Shown here piece after piece: positions 47,720 through 58,952 of a stretch of 64,000 bases of DNA. This stretch comes from Gnetum montanum (taxonomy: Eukaryota > Streptophyta > Gnetopsida > Gnetales > Gnetaceae). How positions within the stretch are numbered: position 1 is the stretch's first letter; each line of letters opens with the position of its first letter. The translations under genes and the position numbers were made by a program. The notes under the pieces were generated by a model, which saw only the letters and a program-made list of their open reading frames with translations, was not told where the DNA came from and searched no databases. The DNA is taken from contig MNCI01030420.1 in assembly GCA_015680685.1 (NCBI GenBank), positions 418,018-482,017 on the forward strand, given 5' to 3'.

Positions 47720-49380
47720 GTGTTGCTTTGTAGATTTGTGTTTCACACAATCTCTGATGAACCTTACCCAAGATTTCATCTTATGATGGTAGGTCGGGAA
47801 ATAAATATGGGGATCCATCGTAGCCTTTCCATGCCTTTAATGTTAGTAGGGCCACAGGGCAAGCTCGCGAGACACTTGAACCCCGACATAATCAACTGGG
47901 GGTTGACTACAACTAGCAACATAGCAGTCTTAGAAGCATCCTCGGATTGGCCCAAGCATCTGGTCCAAGCACTAGACTTAGAGGCCAAGGATGTAACTGA
48001 GGACCCTCTTGTCGAGATACCCGTTACCATGTTAGAAAGGGAGGTAAAGATGTTAAGACTTAGCTCCCTCCTAGAGACACAAATGCATGAAGGCATAGTT
48101 AAAACTTTGCAAGATCACATCGATGTTTTCACATGGTCGTACAATGACATGCCGAGTCTGGACCTACAGCTGATTCAGCATAACATCGTCCTAGACCCAC
48201 ACGTGAAGGAAGTCAAGAAAAAGACGTGTAAGATTAAACCAGAAATCGCACTAGCCGTGAGAGATGAAATCACTAAGTTGTACCGAGCAGGTTTCATCTG
48301 CATAGTCGACTATTCAAAGTGGATGTCTAACATCATTGTAGTTTTGAGAAAAATAGGAGGGATATGAATTTGTATAGACTTCCAAGACTTGAACAAGGCA
48401 ATGATCAAAGACAACTTCCCACTCCTAAGCATTGATCAACTCATCGACACCACAGCTGGTCATGCTTTGCTATCCTTCATGGATGTCTTCTTCGGATACA
48501 ACCAAATCTGCATCAACCTAGAGCATGACTTATTGGAAACCTTCATGACTCCATGGGGAACCTTCTGCTATACCATGATGCCTTTTGAGCTCAAGAATGC
48601 TGGAGCAACCTACCAGTGAATCATGACCTACATTTTCAGTAACTACATCCTAGAAACATTAAATGATTACGTAGATGATATAGCAGTTAGGTCTAAGGAG
48701 GCAGCCAATCACCCACATGACCTAGGGGTAGTCCTTAAGTGCTGCCAGATGCATGACTTATGTCTCAATCCTAAGAAATGAATCTTTGGAGTAAAGACTA
48801 GACACATGTTAGGGTTCGTAGTATTGAAGGCTGGAATATGGGTGGACCCCAACAAAGTCAAGGCCATCGTCAATCTAGTGCCTCCCACAAACCTTAAGGA
48901 GCTACGTGGTTTACAAGGCAGGGTACAATTCATTTGAATGTTCATAGCCCAGTTGATTGACAAGTTACACCCCATGCAACATCTTTTAAAGAAGGGGGTT
49001 GACTTTGAATGGACAACCCAGTGTCAACAAGCCTTTGATGACTTGAAGAAGGAGCTCTCGCACCTCCTAACGATGCACCCGTCGCAAAGGGACAAGCCTT
49101 TATTCATATACCTTGCCACCTTTGATGCATCCATAGCAACACTGCTATGTTAGAAGTGGGATGATAGTTTTGAGATACTAGTGTATTACCTAAGCCATGC
49201 ACTAATAGCATACGAGGAAAAATACAATGAAGTGGAGAGGAACTGCCTAGCCTTAGTGTTCACACTAAAAAAGTGGCAGCATTACCTATTCCGCAGCATA
49301 ACCAACATCGTTTTCAAAAGCAACATACTCTGGGCTATCACCAACAACTTGTACAAAAGTGGCAGGATAGCCTGATGGAA
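47720..49380 (+). pseudogene. Tat C reverse transcriptase and first RNase H (degenerate)
   Basis: The plus-strand frame from about 47720 has an N-terminal extension, then the RT domain. The domain includes KIKPEIALAVRDEITKLYRAGFI, WMSNIIVVLRK, CIDFQDLNKAMIKDNFPL, FMDVFFGYNQI, and MTPWGTFCYTMMPFELKNAGATYQ. NDYVDDIAV at 48665-48690 holds intact catalytic YVDD, and LGFVV marks the thumb. RNase H follows with QQAFDDLKKEL, FATFDAS-like LATFDASI and YNEVERNCLALVFTLKKW. Single stops near 48366, 48618, 48781, 48936 and 49151 look like CAG/TGG/AAG changes. In related Ogre elements an intron separates PR from RT, and the 5.8-kb spacer here occupies that position. Confidence 0.92.
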
Positions 49381-49539
49381 ATCAATAACCACGGAGTTCA
49401 ACCTACACTATGTAAGTCAATCGTCGACAAAGGGTCAAGCCATAGCAACCCAACTTACGACCTCGCCAGTCGACGACTAGGCAACCATAGATCCTAAGTT
49501 TCCAGAAGAATACATCCTCAATGTCTCCATCATCCCGTC

Positions 49540-49960
49540 ACATTTCAAAGAGACCTTACATTTCAATGGCACCTCAACCATGCGAGGAGGTAGCACTGCT
49601 TCCATGATCACCTTCCCCTCTGGGGAAATGCACCCATCCTCTTATTGTTTTGTGTTCCCTTGCATGAACAACGTGGCATAATATGAGGGGATACTCAGAG
49701 GCCTCTTAACTACCTGAGTGTTGCATGTACAACACCTGGCGATCAGGGGAGATTCACAACTAGTCGTGAATCAAATCACCAAAGTCTACACCTACAAGGC
49801 TACATACCTGCAACCTTATTGTGACCTAGAAAAAATCCTACTAAAGAAATTCATGACCACTGATGTGCAACACGTGCCATGCAATGAGAACACCATAGTA
49901 GATGCCTTAGCTACCCTCGCTTTAAACATCCCATCACATTCCTTGGCAAACCTGCCAACT
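49540..49960 (+). pseudogene. Tat C second, archaeal-type RNase H (aRH)
   Basis: The plus strand reads LHFNGTSTMRGG (family FDGSS...GGG; first catalytic Asp changed to Asn), CMNNVA*YEG (family NNVAEYEA), LAIRGDSQLVVNQI (intact GDS Asp), HVPCNENTIVDALATLA (family R..N..AD.LA). This extra RNase H after the usual one is the hallmark of the Tat lineage. Confidence 0.88.
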
Positions 49961-50019
49961 ACGATCATAGAATGCACGGAGCCTATCACTCAGGTAGAAC
50001 ACGTGGCCTCTGTCGATGT

Positions 50020-51278
50020 TGCAAATACCCCAGAGTGGTACGATAACATTAAAGCTTATTTACAACATGGCGAACCCCTAGGTGGATTGACATCAACTCA
50101 AAGAGATGTAATCCTCAAGTGTGCTCGGCAATATGTGCTCATGGGAAATGATGCTCTGTGCTGACGATCCTACGATGGGATATTGCTAGCATGCATGGGT
50201 GGTGAACAGGCGCAAAAAGTAGTTAATGAGGTCGATGAAGGGTTGTGCGGTGGGCACATAGCACCCAGGGCTATGGCTACAAAAATCAAATGCCTAGGGT
50301 ACTATTGGCCTTACATGAAACCTGACTACCTGTCGAAAGTCAAGACATGCGACACATGCTAGAGATATGCAAATCTCATACACATAGCACCTACAGACCT
50401 ACATCCAACACAAATTACATGGCCCTTCCAACGATGGGGACTAGACCTCATAGGGCCTATCACACCTAAATCCTCCATAGGGCATAGCTTCATTATCACT
50501 GCCACAGAGTATTTTACCAAGTGGGTGGAAGCCATACCCCTAAGGAAAACGACATCTCAACAAATCTGCCATTTCATCCTTGATAACATCATAACTAGCT
50601 TCAGGCTTCCAATGACTATTGTAACTAACAATGGGCCATAGTTTAGCAGTACAGAAACTCGAACCTTCTGCAACAACCTAGGAATTAAACAATAATTTTC
50701 TTCCCCTTATTATCTGCAGGCGAATGGGTAGGCAGAGGCTACAAATAAGTCCATCATCAACTTGCTAAAGCAGATGCTTAACAACAACAAAAGGCAGTGG
50801 CATAAGCAAATCCTCTACGTCCTCTGGGCTTACCGAATGATATGCCGAACTACAACAAGTAAGACCCCTTACAGTCTTATTTACGGATTTGAATTTGTCT
50901 TTCCTCTTGACCTGCAGGTACCCTCACTTTGGATGATCCTATTTGACATTGTGAGCGAAGTCTAGAATAACGAGTCATGAATCATTGACCTCAACTCGGT
51001 GGAGGAGGAACGCATGCAGATGCGGAGACGCATCAAACACTATTAGAACAAACAGCAGCAGAGGCACCATGAAAACCTGCATCGACGACCAGTACAGAAG
51101 GGAGATCTCATCCTCAAGGCCATCCATGAGCATGTGAGTAAATTCTCAGCCAACGGGAAAGGCCCTTACATGGTCAGTAAAGCCTTTGGGAATGGAGCCT
51201 TCAAACTAGCAGACATGGATGACAACGAGTCCGCCAACACGGTGAACCACATGTACCTCAAGCCATACTACGTCTGAA
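50020..51278 (+). pseudogene. Tat C integrase (degenerate)
   Basis: The zinc-binding end shows GGHIAPRAMATKI...GYYWPYM and CDTC at 50235-50360. The core shows WGLDLIGPI (first Asp) near 50435, IVTNNGP (second catalytic Asp changed to Asn) near 50620, and AEATNKSIINLLKQML (catalytic Glu) near 50735. The C-terminal part shows PVQKGDLILKAI and GPYMVSKAFGNGAFKLADMD, and the frame stops at 51276. Four or five single-base stops are present. Confidence 0.92.
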
Positions 51279-51283
51279 GCACA

Positions 51284-51576
51284 ATGACAACAACATGCAC
51301 CATTCGCTATGATGATAAACTAGTAGTCACACCAGGTAGCGTCCGCAATGACAATAAACTAGCAACACCGAGCAACGTCCTCCACAACATTAAACTGGCA
51401 GCAACCGTCCGCCACGACATAAAATTGGCACTGTTAATCCAATATGACTATAAACTAGCATTACACATCCACTACGATGTAAAACTAGCATGTACGGTCT
51501 GTTGGGACCTTAAACCAGCACAGCGATCCACTAGGACCTTAAACCAGCACACGGTCTACCAAGACCTTAAACTGGG
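51284..51576 (+). repeat. Stem-loop repeat array C (nine copies, about 30-bp period)
   Basis: Starting seven bases after the integrase stop, nine units of stem-loop-stem plus TAAACTAGCA lie at 51301, 51340, 51376, 51406, 51436, 51466, 51496, 51525 and 51553. Stems include CATC/GATG (51466), GGTC/GACC (51496, 51553) and CATT/GATG (51301). The others keep three of four pairs or fewer. Spacing for the first seven is a multiple of three and the plus frame is open (51284-51703), reading about ten-residue repeats such as TVRHDIKLAL and HIHYDVKLAC. A peptide repeat is therefore an alternative reading. Confidence 0.85.
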
Positions 51577-53494
51577 TTCGTGTCGCATCCTCAACATGCA
51601 CCACCACCAGATACAAGTCGAACAAAGGAGCGTGATGCTGGTGCGTGGGTGGGATGTCGTAGCTCTAGGACATAATTCTCGATGCAAGGAGAACATGGTC
51701 TGAAGCATGCATGGCACCACCACCCTTGGTGTCATGTTGACCCTTCGAAGATATCGTATGATGTCACACAACCCCTTCGAACCTACCGTCGCCACAGCCC
51801 ACCGCCCTAATGGTAGTTCCTAGGCTTGTTCCCACTTCTGGGGTGCTGACAGTATTATGGCCTAGTCACAATATTTTTGCTCTTCAGTTCCCCACCAAGA
51901 TCTTGGCTCATGCGACTTTTAGCTATGTGGTAGCTAATCCCATAACTGAACTAAGCATGCATATCTTTGATGGGGATTCCAGTGTATCTGCTTCCACAAT
52001 GACTCCTGGCACCTTGGAGACCACCTCCTCCACGTTGGTGCTGCTAAGGCCATTGCTGGCCCTCTAGCTTTGGGCTCACACTAGCAATGGTGCCTAAGAG
52101 TAACAACAATGCCAGTAGCTAGCCACACCTATGCCCCTGTGGGCACATCTCGCTGCAGCAGCAAAGGCTACAACATCACGAAGCGAGTGCCTCAACTAGC
52201 ACGACTAATTCAAAGTGCATGTTCCATGACATGCATAACAAAACATGCCGTGTGGAAGGCAACCGTCCTATAGAAGGTTGAAGAACAGCACTAGCCAAAG
52301 ATGAAAATGCAACCGAGCCCCTCAGAGCACTCCGACAAGGGACTCTACTAAACATCATCTTTGCTCTTTACCTCAACCTCTGTAGGACCAATTCAATGCT
52401 CTCAAGTGCATCCAAGTGATGTCTTGGCACTCACCAAGCAACAAGCCTTGCCATTTTGCTTGCTGTGGTGTTTCGTATTCTTTGCCGACATCTATCGAGC
52501 CTGTCCTCCAGACGTCAACAAAGAGAGGCCAATGAAACGCCCTAAAAAATGCGAGGTCATTCTCGCTTCACCAGGTATGGTAGTCCACGCACCACTATGG
52601 TAGTTCATCAAGAGGAGAACGTTCTAAGTTTAGGCCTGCCAGTTCAAAAAATTTTCTAGTTTGGGCATGGACAAGTTCTGCATCATCCTACTTGTCCATC
52701 AAAGTAGCTTGCCTAGCTGGCAGCCTGCTCAAAAATAGTGCGTGGGGTTGGCAGCAGCATTCTAGATGCACAAAAAATATTTTGGCAAGTTTTCTAAGTC
52801 ATGAACCCAGCTACGCTACGCTATGCTACATAGCATAGCAAGCTTCAGAGAACAATGGTGGAACAAAGTGCTACGCTACACCACGCAACGTAGCATGGCA
52901 ACGGCTTCACTACTCACTCCCCTCACCCCATTTCAAGTTTTGCAACGATGTCCCTTTCCATCAGGAAGTGGCAGACCATGTCTTCTACTATGCTACGCTA
53001 AGCTACATGGCGCAGCGAGGCATAGCAATCCCACAGAAGAGATAGAGGGCAGTTCGAAGGGTAGAGTCAACGAATTTCTCAAGACTTGCGTCACAGGAGA
53101 AATTTTGCAAATTGGCAAAACTCTTGCGACTAAGGCAAGTTACTATGCTAGACTACGCTATGTAGTGTAGCATAGAGTAGCAAGCATGTAACAGATAGCA
53201 AAACATGCGACAAGGTGCTATGCTACGCCAAGCATGCTACGTCACTAAGCACAACGTGGCATGTAGGTGGTTGTGCGACATCAATGCACTCCACCTAATC
53301 GGATCGTTGGCACACGTCTCCAGATGCTGACGGTGCGATTACGACATGGTAGGATCGTAATTATTGCATGGCAAGCTCGCATCACAATGATATTGTAGGT
53401 CTAATGGTCACAAACAACACAAGTGGCACCAGCAAGACAACGAAGGCCCAAGGCATGTAGCATTCAAACCACCCCTTTTTGCTTACCTTCAACC
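51577..53494 (+). other. Tat C 3' region, including unplaced start of the 3' LTR
   Basis: No recognised coding sequence. The polypurine tract and the first base of the 3' LTR could not be placed. A TATA box at 53495 implies the LTR starts well upstream of 53490. 52808-53260 is rich in inverted repeats built from GCTATGCTA/TAGCATAGC words. Confidence 0.5.
52808..53260. repeat. Cluster of TACGCTATGC-type inverted repeats
   Basis: Near-perfect hairpins include GCTATGCTA-ca-TAGCATAGC at 52820-52839, TGCTACG...CGTAGCA near 52870-52896, and CTATGCTA...TAGCATAG around 53142-53176, which encloses CTAC-gctat-GTAG. The same words recur singly through the introns of the antisense gene. Confidence 0.8.
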
Positions 53495-53503
53495 CTATAA
53501 ATA
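53495..53503 (+). promoter_or_regulatory. TATA box of the Tat C 3' LTR
   Basis: CTATAAATA lies in a GC-richer context 451 bp before the shared 338-bp LTR segment. It is in the right place for a U3 promoter and shows that the true LTR is longer than the shared part. Confidence 0.6.
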
Positions 53504-53945
53504 CCTTGGCGAACAACATGTAAAGGGTCCAAAAAAAATTTAAGAAAATACCAAAATTTTGAGAAGTGCCCACAATTTGGAAAGGTCCACAATTCTTAAA
53601 AGATTGGCAATCTTAAAAGAAGTTGGCATTTCCTTGAAACAAACAGCTTTCAAGTGGTGCGAACCTTTTTTTTAAAAACAAGGACTTCTCCTCTCTCTGG
53701 CATTGTAGAAAAAGTTCTCTGTTTGAAACTACAAATAGTGATTATTTCTCAGTTGGTGTGGAGTCCTATCCCTATTCTACCACCTTGGTAGAATCCTGTA
53801 TTTCTTGCACCCAAGTCTACGTCCAAGCACATAGCCCTCTTGCTCGATCCATCCTGGTTACCCTCGGGATCCCTGCACTCCATCACATTATGTAACCAAT
53901 TGTATCCACCCTGACTGAGCAACTTTGTAGCCTTGGAGCAGTGCA

Positions 53946-54283
53946 TGTTTCTAACTACACTTTGCTTTATCTCTTGTCTGTTGTCTCGTTTCACATCATT
54001 TTCTATTTTATTCACCTTTAAGCATTACGTCGCATTACTATCGTATTTTTTACAGTTTCTTTTCTATTTTATTTACTTTCAAGCATTATCTCACATTTTG
54101 CATTATTTATGTTGCAAAAGGATATATTGACATTGATGTAAGTCCCTGTTTGATCAACCAGACCGTTCAGGGCACCCCGTGTCTGCACACACCCAGCACG
54201 ACCCTCCTGTGGATATGGGGTCGGAACTGTCATGTCCGTCAACCCTCGGTGTTTTCCAACCACCGATGTTTTCAATCGCTACA
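53946..54283 (+). repeat. Tat C 3' LTR, part shared with the 5' LTR
   Basis: It aligns base for base (338 bp, no indels) with 36857-37194. About 45 substitutions are seen, nearly all transitions. Confidence 0.9.
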
Positions 54284-54412
54284 TATAGGCCAACACAGGA
54301 ATCATGATATCATGTATACGATATCGTATCCAGGCTAAGATATTAGGTACCTGATATCTTGTACTCGATATCACGTACCCAATATCGGGGCTTGGAAAAC
54401 TGTGATTCATCA
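54284..54412 (-). repeat. Athila LTR tip remnant
   Basis: It starts TATAGGCC, like position 14184 in Athila A's LTR, holds a dense GATATC palindrome array (ATACGATATCGTAT, catGATATCatg) like A's, and ends GATTCATCA, the Athila LTR end. No polypurine tract follows, so it is the outer end of a 5' LTR of a minus-strand copy. Tat C sits directly against it, so it was probably the insertion target. The rest of the LTR is missing on the left side of C. Confidence 0.7.
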
Positions 54413-56160
54413 ATCACATTTGAAGTTTTTAAAATTTAATGGACCGCTGATCCATTCCATTCTATTCTTCAAGTTTTCCTACTAACACTATTAAAGGAAT
54501 CAATCCACCATAATTACAACCTAGCCAAGTGACATCATAACTTATAAGTTGTAGTAGTGGTTATTACTCTTACAATGGAGATTGTAGTCATCCCTAACCA
54601 ACTTAAGTATGAAACTCTATGTACAACCTTACTATACTTCTTTATAGCTTGTTATTTTACTCCACCTAGGTGATCTTCACTTTTTAGTTAATGAACTAGA
54701 TTAGACTTATGCAGAACTTAACTATGCATCTTCCCTTCCTCTTTAAGAAACTAAACCTTGACTTACTCTAAGTGTAGTTAACACCTTCAATTCTTTCATA
54801 AAGAATGCTTGACAAACCTTTGACTATTTAGTTTAAAAAGTTCACCATAACTGACAATGGTTGCTCATGATAACTTCTATGTCTACACTTCTTATGATGA
54901 TTGACCATTTATCATCTTAATATTTCTTTTATTTTTCTTCTTTATTATATTATAATTATCTCTACTTACTTTTTTATAACACCCCAATGTTTTAAACCTA
55001 GAATCCTAGGTTTGTTATTCGCTTTCTTATCCTTAATTCTTAAGCACAAGGGTATCTTTAAATATATTATGTTAATAGTATATGGTATCTTGTTAGTTGT
55101 TTATGCTAGTATATTCTAATGTATTTTTATCCATATACTTATTATTGTGCATATTGGGGTTTAAATCCTTGACTCTTTGTTTACATTTATTATATTCGCA
55201 TTTTATGGTTAGTACACAGTGATATATTTTCTTATAAGCTTATTTCTTTAAAATCTATCTTTAATTATCTCATGTACTTTGATTTTTTTTATTTTATTAT
55301 TCATTCTTTTGGGGTCTAACACACCCTTAGGTGGTATTTTCTTATAAGTTTATGTATATTCTATCTTAAAAACATGCATTAATAGTATAAATATTTGCTA
55401 ATGCTTAGTGTTGTGGGGTATTGGACCCCAAAAGAAAATATATTAAAAATAAAAATTTTAAGTACAAAATCAAAGAAGCATAGGAGAAATTTCAAAATAA
55501 CAAAAAGTAAAGGGCTAATGGTTTTGGAGATGCCTTTCTAGATTTTCATCCTTAGAACCAAACTTGAAAAACCTCACCTTTGTGGTAGGAAAATGATTAG
55601 ACATTGCCCTTGTTTAGAAGTACCTAAATGGATATTCATTGCCAACTAAAGGCTTCTTATTAATAAAAAATAAAAACTAAAGAGAACAAAATTTAGGAAT
55701 TCAGCTAAAGCATCAACTATTAAATGATGTCATCTTCAACTAACAATGGAACAAAATTAGTTTCAAGAATCGCTATGAAAAATTACATTACATTAACACT
55801 TCCATATCACATAAAGAATAAGAAGATGAAAGAAACAATAAGTATGAAGTAGAAATCCTTGAAGTTGAGTGTTACCAAATAAAACTTCATTTAATCTTGG
55901 TTAAAACACATGTAAATACTTGCTACACCATGTCTAAGAGCTATGAGCAAGGGGATAACTAAAAATATAGATAAATTTATCTTCCATGTTGTAGATAGGA
56001 TATCTTGGGTCATGAACACCCAAATGAAAGCATCGAATGCCATAATGCTTACTGCTTTGACTTTACCCATTCTTAATTTATAGATGATACTCTTTTTCTT
56101 TTTTCACAAGAAACTACTTTCATCCTTACAATGCATATAATTGTCTTAATCTTTTTTCTT
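54413..56160. other. Unassigned AT-rich region with an inverted piece of Athila interior
   Basis: 54484-54530 is the reverse complement of 5494-5540 in Athila A (44 of 47 bases by eye), so an old Athila-related fragment of opposite orientation lies here. The rest shows no recognised gene. Confidence 0.55.
55304..55436. repeat. 133-bp segment with perfect 13-bp terminal inverted repeats
   Basis: TTCTTTTGGGGTC at 55304-55316 is the exact reverse complement of GACCCCAAAAGAA at 55424-55436. The interior is AT-rich and non-coding. Size and ends would fit a small MITE-like element, but I see no convincing target duplication. Confidence 0.45.
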
Positions 56161-56169
56161 GTGCATCTA

Positions 56170-57330
56170 GATTATAAATTAATTTTACCAAAAGTAAAAT
56201 TTTAAAGGTTGCAACAACTCAAATAGACTTTCAAGAGTTTTGTTCCAAAGTATAATGCAAAGAATATAATATACCTACCAAATATTTGGACATTTATCTC
56301 TTCATTGAATGAATGAGAATAAATTTTAGAAATATGTTCTTGACAAAGTGGTAAAATATTTGGTTGCATGGAAGGAAAAAAATTTTACTTAATAAGGAAG
56401 ACTCTAGTTACTTAAATCAATGCTTCATGCTATGTCCTTTTATCTATGGTCTTACTACAAAGCCTTAGAAATAGTTGTGAATACTCTAGAAAAACTAGAG
56501 TATCAATTTCTTTAGTCTCATACTAAGGATAGCATTTTTCATTCTATAAAATGAGATTTTATTTATTGACCTATTCAAAAAGATAGTTGAGATATTCAAC
56601 ATCTTCACTCTATTATTTTGATGTTGCTTGGTAAACTTATTTAGCAACTTTACATAGGAGATAAGACATGGGTTCAAGTGATGCATATCAAGTATGTTTC
56701 GAATACTCATTTGTTTCACAATGCACCTCCAATAACTTATATTAACCTAACATGATAGAGTTTTGAAAAGCTAACAGTTTGCTTTAAGAGAATAGTGCTT
56801 GTTGAAGGGCAATCAATTCATTAGGGTGATTCTAATTAGTATATGTTAAATGATGTTAATACAAAGCATAGGTCTAGGTATTAAGGATATATTCTCTTAA
56901 GGAGGCATGGTGGAAAGATATTATAATTCCAACCTAAAAAATTTTTAGGTCTAAATATTTGTATGGAAAATTACTCATGCATGTTCTTTTAGAGCATAAA
57001 GGTTTGATTACAATTGAGCTACAATGTCCTACTATTTAATCATTTTGACAAGAACTTACACACATGACTATCATACATTAGAACTGTATGTCTAATCATA
57101 ATGTAATTTCTCAAACTTCTCAAATTTGGGAAAAGTGAAAGTAACACAAATATAAAACTCTTATTGCCTCTACCCTTCATTCCTTATGGTGTTACAAAAA
57201 TTGGTGGATCTTCAAACATGAATACTACAATTACATGCTCAAGTTTCTAAGGTTTATTACAAATTCTTCTTCCTTTATTTACTATATTGGTGATGGTGAT
57301 ATCTAAGAAAACATGTTTTAAGTTACTCAA
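56170..57330 (+). pseudogene. L1-like LINE remnant (reverse transcriptase C-terminal region)
   Basis: Across frameshifts the plus strand reads blocks in L1 order: LPKVKF..LQ, NIIYLPNIW, KIFGCMEGKKF and LYGLTTK (family: W..K.LS.AGR..LIKSVL.S.P.Y.MS), YSRKTRVSISL.SH, then LLGKLI.QLYIGDKTWVQVMHIKYV (family: LLGKW.WR...E...LW..V...KY). It is heavily mutated, with no start, poly-A tail or target duplication seen. Confidence 0.5.
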
Positions 57331-57540
57331 CTTTATTTTTTAGTAATGTTTATCTTGCTTTTCTATTTTAATATTTTTATTTTCTCAAATTAATTGATTT
57401 TTATCGAAGGTAGTCTTTTATTCTATATTGAAAGCTCTGGTATCTCCCATTTTATATGGCCTCTTTTTCATTTTCTAGTTTTCTAAAATTTCAATTTTTT
57501 CTTCAATATAGTTGATAATGTAATCAACTTTTTAGTCTTC

Positions 57541-58140
57541 TAGATGTGTCCTATCCATCATAGAACTGGCTTTACCTTTCATCCAAAAAAAAAAACATAA
57601 AGTAAAAGATCCAACAAAAATAAAAACATTACTAAGAAATTACAAAATACAAAGCAACGACAATTGTATTAAGAATAAAAAAATTATGAAAAAAAATAAG
57701 AAGTATTCAAAAATAAACAAATAAACAAAAAATAGAAAATAGAAAATAAAAAATGCACTTATAGTTCTTAACTAAAATGTTGTATCTCCCCCATAGCTAA
57801 GATCTAAGCAGGAGATAGCTAACAATGAAGTTGGAATAAGCAAGAGATACAAAGGATGGAATAAGTGACAAGGAAGTTGGATAATGAGATAGCTAACAAT
57901 GAGAATAACTTTCCGTCTTTTGGGTGTATCCCAATGACCATAGAACCAAGTTTACCTTTGATTCAAAAATAGAGATTTATAAAGAAATTGGAAAATATAA
58001 ATAAATAAATAATGTATTAAAATAGAAAATTATGAAAGAAAAAATTAGAAAAATAGATTTAAAAAGGTAAAAAAATTGCAAAACAAAAAATTGAAAAAAA
58101 ACTTATAGTTTTCAATTAAAAATGGATATCTCTCCTAAGA
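57541..58140. repeat. Imperfect tandem duplication, 380-bp offset, of Athila-like interior
   Basis: 'catagaac..g.tttacctttcatccaaaa' at 57559 recurs at 57939, and 'acttatagttctt.aa.taaaatg' near 57766 recurs near 58109. The A-rich interior followed by 'tatctcccccatagctaag' resembles the A-rich/'ctcccccatgactaag' block that lies after IN in elements A, B and D. Confidence 0.65.
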
Positions 58141-58144
58141 TTAT

Positions 58145-58935
58145 TGATGAGCAGCAAATCATGGGCGTTCACACGCAACTCGATCAAATTTCGTAGACTG
58201 TAAGAATTTTGCAATGGTCGTTGTCTTCCCAACCTCACTTGACCCTAACCAGCAAAACCTTGTGTTAGAACGGTTGTTGTCTTCCCAACCTCACTTGTGA
58301 TAATGAAATATTACGTAATCTATAATTATCCTAATCTATATCTTTAACTCTTCCTAACATAAGTATTCGATCCCATCTTCTATGCACATCCTGAGCATCC
58401 CCTAATCACTACTCGATTACTAGACATTAAGGGTTGCTAGGTTGCCAAGTGTTGGGTTTACGTTCAAGATGGTTGTACTTATGGTTTCTACAAACTATAA
58501 AAGAGCGATGGTGATTAGAATAATAACAATAAAAACTTAAGGAATTATTAAAGCATAGAAATATTAAACTATTAAATGCATCAAATGACTAAGTCCAATT
58601 GCTACAAGGAATTCTTGAAAAGCTCGTCTTTATTGTCATTCATGCCAATGGACTCATGTACATCAGCACTCGAATAAAGAGCCGGACACCTTTCTTACAC
58701 CTATTGTAGGAACTTGGAAAATATTCTAACTCTCACAGAAACAAGCTACAAGAGTTTTGCTACAACTGCCAAAAAGATACCTAAGTGTGGTGGAAGCCCA
58801 CTTATTTATAAGCTAAAATAGGCTCCGTGTAAACAGGGTCATGTAGATGCATGGATAGATGCATCAATGTGACCATGTATACAGGGCCCCGTATACATAG
58901 CCTAGTCAATGCATCGACTGTTTAGCGCTTCATCA
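58145..58935 (-). repeat. Athila D 3' LTR (791 bp)
   Basis: It aligns with the LTRs of A and B in landmarks (ttcctaacataagtattcgatccc, gaataaagagccgg, aggaacttggaaaatattctaac). Its signature near the right end is a GTATAC/GGGCCC palindrome: ATGTATAC-AGGGCCCC-GTATACAT around 58882-58905. Near the left end, 'gttgtcttcccaacctcactt' occurs twice (58219 and 58275). Confidence 0.9.
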
Positions 58936-58952
58936 TACCCCTATGACTGAGT
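58936..58952 (-). other. Athila D polypurine tract
   Basis: The minus strand reads CAGTCATAGGGGTA directly before TGATGAAGCG. Confidence 0.8.

Larger units (their letters stand above)
36857..54283 (+). mobile_element. Tat-lineage LTR retrotransposon C (Ty3/gypsy), 17.4 kb, with an antisense gene
   Basis: The plus-strand order is truncated 5' LTR, leader with tandem repeats, gag, PR, spacer holding a minus-strand multi-exon gene, RT, RNase H, second (archaeal-type) RNase H, IN, repeat array, long 3' region, LTR. Two RNase H domains are diagnostic of the Tat lineage (Ogre/Retand/Grande group). The two shared 338-bp terminal segments differ at about 45 positions, of which only about three are transversions. 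No target duplication is found: the flanks are AATCA and TATAG. Because the 3' copy has a TATA box 450 bp further upstream, the left LTR is probably 5'-truncated. Confidence 0.9.
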
